Shown here one piece after another: positions 55,746 through 64,000 of a stretch of 64,000 nucleotides of DNA. The translations under genes were made by a program, and so were the position numbers. Origin of the DNA: Oopsacas minuta. Lineage: Eukaryota > Porifera > Hexactinellida > Lyssacinosida > Leucopsacidae. The notes below the pieces were generated by a model. It saw only the letters and a list, made by a program, of their open reading frames with translations, searched no databases and was not told the DNA's origin. Numbering within the stretch: the first letter of the stretch is position 1; each line of letters opens with the position of its first letter. Location: contig JAKMXF010000026.1 of NCBI GenBank assembly GCA_024704765.1, forward strand, positions 1 through 64,000. Direction: 5' to 3'.

Positions 55746-56623
55746 AGGTAATTCGTGCAACGGCAATTTTGATCCTATTAATAGTGAGTATTAGTCATTC
55801 CGCTTCTTTTTTTGATTATTTATCGCCGGAAGAATTTTTGTCTTTGAGATAATTTTTTTCAATACTTACAGCTGAGCGGTTGGGAATTTTTGCACATCGC
55901 TTGTTTCACATTTACGCCAATAGTATTGTTACTGCTGTTACTGCTGCTGTTATTGTTGTAATTCAAATGGGCTTGATTTGATCTAGGGACAGTTGTATCT
56001 AATATGATGCGCTAATGCTTTGGTAAGGACCCCAGCTGTTTGGCTTGCTTTTGGCTCTCAAAACTCATTTTGAGGGAATTTTGAAAATCTTGCCCACCCG
56101 TGATTGTGAGGCTGGCTACGCCACTGTTAACAATAGTTATTCATAATCCCTCGAAATCGTCAATTTTGATTACTTGACACATGTTAAAAAGGGCAAGAAA
56201 CAGAGAGACCAAATAACCTCAAAGAGAATGCATCAAACCCGCACATTTTTATATGATCAAGGTAGCTAAAAACCAGATACGCGAAATACATAGATATTTT
56301 TATTTAAATAGTATTATGGAGAAACAAGCAATTGCAAGGTAGCAAAAATATCTGGGAGGCAAAAACAATTTAAACTGTAATGCACAACTAGCAACTATAG
56401 TAGGATGTCGATTAATTGCCAATTATCAGAAATTTGAACTTGCCCAAATGGGAAAGTTCTTATTGAGCTGGAACTATTTGCATCATTTTTAGATTTCCTC
56501 CTAGCTCATAATGATATACCTAACTAAGTAAACCCCTGAATTTCAGACCCTGATTTCATTTTATATCCACAAGTTCGCGTCGTAACAAGCGGTTATTTTT
56601 TACTCTACTTTCTGACCTTTTAG
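55746..56623. other. End of DIP2 intron 2
   Basis: No gene. At 56126, on the minus strand, CAGTGGCGTAGCCAGCCTCA is a transposon-type terminus; a similar CAGTGGCGTAACCAG occurs on the + strand at 39262. The two are 17 kb apart with DIP2 exon 2 between them, so they are taken as ends of separate worn elements. The intron closes with the acceptor TTTCTGACCTTTTAG. Confidence 0.45.
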
Positions 56624-56983
56624 GTAAACCTCGGAGTTGACCTCTTAAGAAATTATCCAAGCACTAAAACAAGCACTGGTGGAGTTTCCGATAAAATCCA
56701 AGCTCTACTCACTACTCTATCCCGCCCTAATAAGGAACATCCTTCTGATAGCGAAATCATTAATTATGATGATACAAAAAATGACACATCTTCGCCTCGA
56801 CCAGTTGGAACCCTAATGCAACCAGCTGTTGGACCAGTTCCTGAACTCTCTGGGCAAGCTCCCTCTCTTGATGAGCAAATTTCTAAGCATGCCCATTCTC
56901 TTAAGAAAGTGACAGCTATTACTTGTTTAGATCTTCATGCCAAGCCTAGTTATTCATTAACTTATGAGAAATTGTTCCAGAAG
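56624..56983 (+). CDS. DIP2: DIP2, coding exon 3
   Basis: A 360-bp exon, phase 0 at both ends, open throughout (120 codons). VSDKIQALLTTLSRPNK matches the human DIP2 block SSKIQQLLNTLKRPKRP; VPELSGQAPSLDEQISKHA and VTAITCLDLHAKPSYSLTYE match the block just before and at the start of the first AMP-binding domain (CLTALDTTGKAVYTLTYGKL). The acceptor is CTTTCTGACCTTTTAG and the donor AAG|GTTGGT. The next exon, with the body of the adenylate-forming domain, is not found by 64000 and must lie beyond. Together exons 1-3 give about 302 residues of a protein normally near 1,500. Confidence 0.92.
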
Positions 56984-57229
56984 GTTGGTTTTTCTTTTAG
57001 TTGATTTGTTTATTTGTAGATGAGATCAACAGGCTATTTAAATATGTTCTTAATAATAATGAAACTGGATAATATTTCACCTTATCTGCTGAAATGTTTA
57101 TTCCTAGTGCGCCGCAGTGCTTTTTGAAGTCTAGCAAAGGGCCCTCTAAAGTACCCAATATCATTACATTTGGGGTGAAGTAACTCTAAATGTTGGCAGG
57201 GCAAAGCAAATCCTTAAAAATAATAATAC

Positions 57230-57640
57230 TAGAGAGCTTCCCTACGAGGTCTCTACGCGACAACTTTATCCTAGGGACTTCGTGCCTCTGATTGACCTCA
57301 TTCATTTAACTGTTAATTTTTCTTAATGTTTTTGCTCGCTGTGCGACGCTTTATAGGCACTACATTTCTCGAATTCAACAAGGAGAAAATGTTTGAATTT
57401 ATTATCCATGGTCCATCAAGAATTATTATCGCCTCCTGTCGTGACACTAAAGCAGGTAAACAGCTTTTTGTCATAAATACCACGCTACGTGCAGTGATTA
57501 TTGGGTATCCAATTATCAAAAAATTGGAATCTTGTGAAATATATTTTTGAATTAGAATGATGATGGTGATCATGTAATAATCCCATGATGAGTATCAGTT
57601 GGTCTAATTCATGACACGGGAATGCTGAATATTGACGACA
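57230..57640 (-). repeat. Helitron-like element fragment
   Basis: Contains GTCTCTACGCGACAAC, TTCGTGCCTCTGATT, TTATTATCCATGGTCCATCA and AATAATCCCATGATGAG, the family landmarks in minus orientation. No clean ends. The 86- and 74-codon frames over it are repeat by-products. Confidence 0.5.
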
Positions 57641-58179
57641 TAATGTACATGCGGATTACCAAAACCATTTTGTTGTCAGATTACCAACAATACAAATTCA
57701 ATTGTTGATATTCTGAGAGATTTGTGTTGTCAAATTACTGAAACAATTACGATAGTTTTTGGTAATTTTGGTTTGCATTAGCGTCATTCCTTTTTCGGAA
57801 TGTTTCGGACTTCTTGGCTATCGGGTTGTTGCGAGATGTATTTTGGAGCGTTATTGAATTGTGGATTTTGCAATAATCCACTTATTTCCAACTATACACA
57901 TAATTGCAAGTCAGTTTTGAGAATTTCAAATGATTTTCATACTGTTTTCCATTCTGATACCAATATTCTAGCAATTGCCACTTCTGCTACATGTGGCACA
58001 AATATTACAATCTAATATGTCAACGAGATATGCTCTGCACAATTCGATTTTCATACTGAGGTAATACAGACCTGTAAAATTCAAATAGCTATCAGAATTG
58101 TTTCACCATATTGAGTTTTGTGCAATTAGTAGCAAGACTCAAATGAGATGAAACAATTCTATTGGATATAACGTAATTG
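57641..58179. other. Intronic, no gene recognised
   Basis: AT-rich sequence, with no frame or element I can support. Confidence 0.45.
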
Positions 58180-59265
58180 ACATCATTTTGGATAAAATGT
58201 CATTGTCATCTTATGGATTCGTCATGATTTTGGCTAAATACTAACTGATCATGTGATTATTACGTCATCATCCATGTACAAAATTATTATGATCCCGAAT
58301 TTCGATATATTTGAGAATTTCATAATACTTGAAGCACAAAGTGCTCATATTACTAACCAAAAGCCACACAGAAGCTCTAATATTACCACATAACGTCATT
58401 AAATGGAATTTGGAGAGACCATGGATTATAAAAATTTAAACTTTCATCAAATAATTGAATCTGTATATTTTGATCAAGTTTTCATATGTCGAACTTTGAT
58501 CGACTGACGAAAAGGCAAGTTTTGATCAAAGTTCTAATGAAATGTTTTAAGTCGAACTTTGAGAGAAAAATTTTCGAATCTTGATCAAAAGAGGACTTTA
58601 ATCGAAAAGTGAGAACTTTGATCGAAAAACGGGAACTTTGATACAAAATGGAGATAATATAACAAAAGAATCCAATGATCCGTCATTTTGAAACTTTTCT
58701 AATATTCAATCCAACAAAACTCCATCCAATCATAAAATTAGCAAAAATTCCACACTCCCGTCCCTTTGTAGCTCATAACGAACACAAATACAAACTCCCA
58801 GAGCCATAAGGTACAACTAAATCCCTAATTCCATCCCAATGGTAGTCGTTTCTAATTAATAAAATAAAAAGTGCTAGCCCGTCCTAGATTGAAATCAGTC
58901 GAGTCCGGTGCATTGTGGCATTACATGGGGTTCAGGGGGGTGCCCCCCTGAATACTTTGGTGTCATGGAGCAGGACAATTTTTCGATCAAAGTACGACTG
59001 AAGACATTTTAGTGGAACTTTGATCAAAATTGACCATTTTCATCATTCGATCAATGTTCGACATAAGAAAATTTGATCAAAGTTCTACAAAAATTTGATC
59101 AAAATATTCAGATGCAAATAATTAATTTCGAGGCACAAATATATCCCGTCGCTTGGCGACCCAAAAGCATTTCCAATTTTTGCTGTTTCACACTTATACT
59201 TTAACAAGACACAAAGCTCAAAGATAGGTATGCCCTTAGCGACCTAGCAAGCGAAGCGCGCTAGT
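58180..59265 (+). mobile_element. Helitron-like element split by a later insertion
   Basis: The left part (58180-58460) has CGTCATGATTTTGGCTAAAT, ATTACTAACCAAAAGCCAC and AGACCATGGATTATAA. The right part (59112-59265) has TTTCGAGGCACAAATATATC, GTCGCTTGGCGACC and ends AGCGACCTAGCAAGCG..GCGCTAGT. Removing the 651 bp between them gives the order seen in the other copies. After a short AT-rich stretch, GATTGATTGCGTTTTAATAT..TATAGA at 59281-59306 is the 5' end of another, minus-strand copy. Confidence 0.6.
58461..59111. mobile_element. MITE with clustered TTTGATC repeats
   Basis: A 651-bp insert with inverted ends CTG(T/A)ATATTTTGATCAA. Both sub-terminal regions carry many copies, in both orientations, of GAACTTTGATC and related strings; the middle (58660-58960) is unrelated and includes the GTCCGGTGCATTG segment also found near 10707. 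Clustered sub-terminal motifs are usual transposase binding sites. The target duplication is unclear and the superfamily unknown. Confidence 0.65.
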
Positions 59266-59306
59266 AAATAAATATCTACAGATTGATTGCGTTTTAATAT
59301 TATAGA

Positions 59307-60149
59307 TCAGCGGTGGACACACCTTTTTTCTCCAAGCTAATTTTCGCCTTGAAAATTCGCGCCAGCCACTGTAATAGTAATCTTTCTATCTTTCTATCAT
59401 CTATCTATCTAATAACGTTTGAGAATGGCAGTGATGACCTCCGTAAGGACCTGATTGGTATGCTCAACTTCGTGGAACCTCACAATGAGTCCTGTGTACT
59501 ATACACAAGGCTTTCCACATCGCGGTTACCATCCTAGTAAGCTCAGCCCAGGGCAAACGCACGTTCAGCTCAATTAAACGTATGAAGACGTTCTAAGCTC
59601 AACTATGGGTAATAGCCTCCCTCGATATCAGCGTTCTCAACGTCAACGCACAAATGCTGGAACGCTAAGACCAAGAAGCCGTTGTGAACCGTTTCGCAGT
59701 GACACCCCTCCACATCCTCGTCTAGAAAATGAGTTTGTAATAGTTTGAAAGTATCAGATTAGGATATTGCACATAATTTGCATAAAAAGTAAACGATATG
59801 AATGATTTTGCTAAATAATGGGGGTTTTACTAGGTTACGGGTTCGCCCCACTGGAAAGCGGTCCGCCCCTCATTCACCCCACCTGGGTTCAGAGGCTAGC
59901 CGCCCCTGGATCTCTCCTACGACAATGACCTCAATCCTGAATATTCCCATATAAGGCATTATTGGTGACTGTGCAATAATTCTGTAGATATCATATCAAA
60001 ATGTATGGTACATCATATGATAGGCATTATATAGAGAAGGCTATGCCATAGCCTTCTCTGTATAAGGCCTACCCTCAACCTCGAATTTTGGACTAGGGAT
60101 ATAGTAGTATTTTGAATGGATTCATATCGCACAAACAGTACTTTAATTC
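59307..60149. other. Intronic; hairpin and worn transposon end
   Basis: Near 59848-59912 the minus strand reads CCAGGGGCGGCTAGCCTCTG, a worn cut-and-paste terminus. At 60022-60069 lies a hairpin with 24-nt arms (AGGCATTATATAGAGAAGGC and its near-inverse). No gene. Confidence 0.5.
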
Positions 60150-60650
60150 TCATGTAAATGTATTACAGATATGTAGAATGTCATGTCTGCAAAACAAAAA
60201 ACAAAAGTTTTTCATAATCCGCCACTTTCTTTGCTTAGTAAGCATTATTTGGTAATAGGACGGTAAATATTACATCTTTGATTTCAAAGTTATTATACGA
60301 TATGATGCAAAGATACTTTTGTAAAAGATAACTCAAGAAATTGGTAACTTTATCATGACAATGTTTTATATGTTTTACAAAAGCATCTTTCCATCATTTC
60401 GCACATCATCCTCTTTGTATTTCGAAAATTCACAGTATTCCACACTGCTTAGCCAGCAATTGTAGATGTTGGATGGTTGACTTTTGAATTACAGGTCCCC
60501 TCAATATGTCAAATGTACTGACTTCACTATCTTGACCAAATGCTAACTCACCATTAAAATATTAATTCATCATGACGTTACAAAATTTGGAAATTTTTGA
60601 TTTCGACATGATGATTAGACATTTATCAAGGCATATAGTGCCGAGATTAG
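60150..60650. repeat. Family A copy 4 (worn) and a Helitron-like fragment
   Basis: 60150-60310 shares CTTAGTAAGCATTATTTGG and ATTACATCTTTGATTTC with family A copies. 60410-60650 carries ATTACAGGTCCCCTCAATAT, CTGACTTCACTATCTTGACC and GCATATAGTGCCGAG, landmarks of the Helitron-like family on the + strand. Confidence 0.45.
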
Positions 60651-61694
60651 GGATTCCAATCCCTGGTTGAGCATGCTTAATTGATTCATTAAAATTGCTT
60701 CTATATGTATATAGCTTATACTAATACTATGATTGATGGATTATTCTTTGTTATAGTTACAACTCATTTGCTTGCTTTCGGTTGCACGGCGGTTATTGAG
60801 TATATATTCACGTTCTTCGATACTGAATTTAATGGAAAATGAATGAGAATAATAATGAAAGTAGGATAGAATGATAATATCGCTTCAGTTAAGAATGTGC
60901 TGCGTAGTATACTTTATGTGTATGTATTGGTAATATTATATTATGTAGTATTACGAACATCAGATTGCCATTATTACATACAATTTCTGCAGCTTGCTAA
61001 TTAAGTAGACGTGATATAATTCAATGGAAGCCATTTTTGGGCTGTGATCAATTAGTTTGAGAATCCCGGGATTGGAATACTTAACCCCGAGCTTGAATCC
61101 GGTTGAATAAGTTCCGGGATCCCTAATTCCTGTGGGTTGGGGAGGAAGAGAGTGATGGGAGAGAACATCCCATCGAGTTATAAGAACATTTAGAATATAG
61201 CATGGATTTCTAAACTACCTGGACAGTCCACAGTGTGCCGATATGGCGTATATCTGCATATAGTACAGATTTGTAGAATATAGATTATCACCTCCTGAAT
61301 TAAAGAGAAAAACAAATGGGATTCGCTAATACAATCCTATTAGAACATCCAAAATCTAATCCCAAAATATCTCTTATACAGTGCAAGGTAATCAAAATGC
61401 ATTATTTGTAGATACAAACAACACCCAAATTTCCCAAATCTAAGGTGAAAACACTCTAGACCCATAGGAAGTACACTTATCGGAAATCTTACCCGAAAAT
61501 CTGTCATTGAGTATCTGTACTTTGGGATAATCGAATTTCGCACCCCTAAACCCTTATTGAATTCCAATGAAATTATATCCTGAATATTTAGGATATAATT
61601 AACATAAAAATTGGTGAGCAAAGTGTTTTTTCCATTTTTAAGGTGCAACTGATTCACCCTATTATTTATAGATTAATTGCGTTTTATAGTACAT
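60651..61694. other. No gene recognised
   Basis: AT-rich sequence. A 105-codon minus-strand frame at 61340-61657 has no recognisable domain and no splice or repeat context in its favour. Confidence 0.4.
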
Positions 61695-61930
61695 ACGAGC
61701 CGCTATGCTTGCTCGTCCTGCGCAGCTTGCGGACACTTTGTGTTCGCATAAGACTCAGCAATTTGTGCCTCGAATTTAGTGAAGTATGAAATTTCAAAAT
61801 GAATTCATAAATAATTGTTTACATTTAAATGTACAGCCATAGCATTCTATATACTAAGGCAATGGCACTCTATTGAAATTTTGGACCATGGATTGTCATT
61901 ACCATCGACTTTCAAAGTATAATGTATTAT
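61695..61930 (-). mobile_element. Helitron-like element 3' part, head-to-tail junction
   Basis: GATTAATTGCGTTTTATAGT at about 61672-61691 is the 5' start of one minus-strand copy. Directly next to it GAGCCGCTATGCTTGCTCG, then TGCGCAGCTTGCGGACAC, is the 3' hairpin of a second minus-strand copy that runs to TTGGACCATGGATTGTC near 61920. It is the same tandem arrangement as at 14387. Confidence 0.5.
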
Positions 61931-62255
61931 CTATAGTTGTGATTCTACTGCTTCTAGTTAATTATTAATCATCAGATTAAATGATTTACCACACCCGGCC
62001 TGATTAATTCAATATTAGAAGATTCAAAATCAACATAATAGATTTTAATAAGTCAAACCATATATTTAACAGTACAATACGTATATGTAGTATACAATAA
62101 ATAACATAATACATTCTCTTAGTAGTAGTAACAGTAATATATTATACTATCATAAACGTCCAGCTGAACATAACAAATCGAATAACAATACAATAGCTTC
62201 AGTCTTCTACACAAAATTCTAACAGTAAAATGATCTAAAAATGAACAAAGAAAAA
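61931..62255. other. No gene recognised
   Basis: AT-rich spacer between the Helitron-like copy and the P-like relic. Confidence 0.5.
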
Positions 62256-63998
62256 TTATTTGTATATTTTAAGCTTAGTATTATCCCTATTTAAAACCAT
62301 AAAATTGTAATTGCAGACTCTCTTCAACAAGATGATATTTGACCATGTAACACACAATTTCTTCAATATGTCCCGATTCCAAACGCCACAGGAGCAACAA
62401 TCATTCCAAACATCAGTATATTTCTCTGAAATGATTGTAATAGAAATGAGTACCAACAAACTACGGGACTGTGCAGAATAGAATTTCTTGCTGAGGGAAT
62501 CACAGTTATCTATCATCAGAAAGGCTTTATACAAGATAGTAACAGACTTTACTACACAAGAAGAAGGATATTTAAGAGAACCTCGATCTACTAAATTAAT
62601 CAAAGTATATTGAGAACCAACGTCATTATTAACTTCTAGGAGTCTATCTGTTGTTAAAAGATCGTGACAACATTGACAAGTATTTTACTTTTTTATGAAA
62701 GAGAAGGCTGCATATCCTGCTATATAGATGAGGCATTCAATCTGAGAAACTTCTAATTCAATGAGCGAGATATCATTCAATATAGTCATATAAGGTTCTA
62801 TATTGAGTTGCTTTTCATCACTTATAAACTCACAATCGTCTGCGAATTGCCTAAGGTATTCTTTTAGTGAAACGTTATCTGCCAAACCATATTTTATATC
62901 AAAAACTTTTAAAAGGTTGGAAAGTTGGAGTCTCGTTCGCTTTCTAAAACTTGGTTAAAAGATATTTGATAGTGAGACCCTGACATTTGTCTGTTTAATC
63001 CAAAATGGTGTTCTAAAGCATCATTTTGTATTCTCGCAGTAAGAAGATATTGGTACCCACAATTTTCAGTTAGTTGTTTGACTAGTAGTGGTAATGCCTC
63101 ACATGTATGTCTAGAGCTGGTAAAGGTTTGTGGCGTTAATTTTCCGGACAAAATGGTAGATAACCCAACTATCCAACCAGGAGACCACGTTGTTCAAAAA
63201 GAGCAACCGAAAATCGTCTGGGTATATTGGGGCTGAAAATTCATCATTAAAACGTATATTTTTCCCAACCCAGTTCACATTGAATATTTTCCATATCCGG
63301 TTAATAAGATCAAGAAAATCTACTGTTTGATTGATGTGTTTGGTGTCATTTTCGATTTTCCACGCTAATAGGCCAGCAGATGTTGTCTCATGAAAAATTT
63401 TCAATGCAAAACTGACATTTTTCCGTTCTAAGCTTAAGGGCCAACAAGCTTTCGCTGTTAATTTTGGTGCTCGTTTCAATAAATTACATCTATCCGATCT
63501 AAACAAATCTCGTATATCTTGAAATCGAGCGTAACAAATATCTGGATGTACAGATTTAGAGGTCAAATTGGCAGTAGAAATGCTGGCTCTAGGGATGGAG
63601 AGGTAAAAATTTTTGTTAGTGTCAATGATGTTTTGAATACTTACTAGACATTCGTCGAACTTCGGAAAAATGAAAGTGTTGTCAATATTTTTGAGATTCA
63701 ACCAATTATTTCGGATGCACTTAATGATATGAACACTATCAAAAAGCAAAATTAAATTTCTATGTGGGTTGCAGGGGTGTTGTACTTTTGGCTCCAGTTT
63801 CGAACTAGTTGAAAACAATTTGTATAAACGAACGTTCAGTGGATAGTTGTCAGTACAAACAGCTTCTACAAATAGACCGCAAGCTTCGATATCACAGATA
63901 GTAGACCTGACAATAGGATACAATGATTCAGCAGAAGAAGAACCCAAAGGAATCAACCGAACAATGGTAGAAAACTTGACCGATAGGCTAGAAACCAT
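62256..63998 (-). pseudogene. P-element/THAP9-like transposase relic, C-terminal half (runs off edge)
   Basis: Minus-strand reading from 63998: SSLSVKFSTIVRLIPLGSSS, AVCTDNYPLNVRLYKLF, NPHRNLILLFDSVHIIKCIR (family pattern FD..H..K..RN), then after a frameshift near 63130 SGKLTPQTFTSSRHTCEAL, LTENCGYQYLLTARIQND and LEHHFGLNRQMSGSHYQI, which is diagnostic of THAP9/P-type transposases (D.LEHHFG..R...G). After a second frameshift near 62900 comes ECLIYIAGYAAFSFIKK, an in-frame TAA, then NTCQCCHDLL, the C..C pair after the YIAGY motif. Two frameshifts and one stop make it inactive. The frame is still open at the right edge, so the N-terminal half should continue beyond 64000. Confidence 0.82.
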
Positions 63999-64000
63999 CA

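Noticed and set aside
39262-56126. One giant transposon bounded by CAGTGGCGTAACCAG and its inverse
   Set aside because: It would span 17 kb with DIP2 exon 2 inside. Such termini are common and the two are more simply ends of separate old elements.
1-64000. CRISPR array, bacterial operon or phage content
   Set aside because: Introns, polyadenylation signals, animal genes and eukaryotic transposons throughout; no spaced direct repeats of CRISPR type were seen.

Overview
This is a stretch of animal nuclear genome: AT-rich by eye, gene-poor, with GT-AG introns and very many DNA transposon copies. Four host genes can be supported, all on the + strand: a single-exon coiled-coil, tropomyosin-like protein (7372-8103); an unrecognised protein with an N-myristoylation start (19530-20309); a two-domain, N-myristoylated creatine kinase (31804-34110); and the first three coding exons of DIP2 (38372-56983), whose remaining exons lie beyond the right edge. 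DIP2 points to Metazoa. A creatine kinase with the [10 protein letters not shown] active-site motif and a myristoylated start resembles the flagellar type, and excludes lineages that rely on arginine kinase alone. A sponge or another non-arthropod invertebrate fits, but the species cannot be named from this window.

Layout. 1-7.3 kb: half of a palindromic Tc1-type MITE, a Helitron helicase scrap, a Helitron-like repeat and one candidate exon. 7.4-8.1 kb: coiled-coil gene. 8.1-19.3 kb: a transposon graveyard with a pogo/Tigger MITE, a ZBED-type hAT, Helitron-like elements, a pogo fragment with a CENP-B-type helix-turn-helix, half of a P/THAP9-like transposase and a DIRS-like retrotransposon. 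19.5-20.3 kb: orphan myristoylated gene. 21.7-22.9 kb: an unidentified coding relic. 26.5-27.8 kb: a structurally intact Tc1-like element (DD37E). 27.9-29.8 kb: a decayed RAG1/Transib-superfamily transposase. 31.8-34.1 kb: creatine kinase. 38.4-57 kb: DIP2; its roughly 15.3 kb second intron holds a 4.1 kb element with arms of about 860 bp, a LINE scrap, Helitron-like copies, the full Tc1-type MITE and an antisense MULE pseudogene that still has introns. 57-64 kb: Helitron-like copies, one split by a MITE, and the C-terminal half of a P/THAP9-like transposase running off the edge.

The most notable signals are the RAG1/Transib relic, with catalytic and zinc-binding regions still readable; a 393-bp exact duplication between the two creatine kinase domains that looks like recent gene conversion; and a splice acceptor 7-23 nt before the ATG in all four host genes, which suggests 5'UTR introns or spliced-leader trans-splicing. 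The genes show no operon-like relation. The creatine kinase and the orphan share only the probable membrane anchor at the N-terminus.
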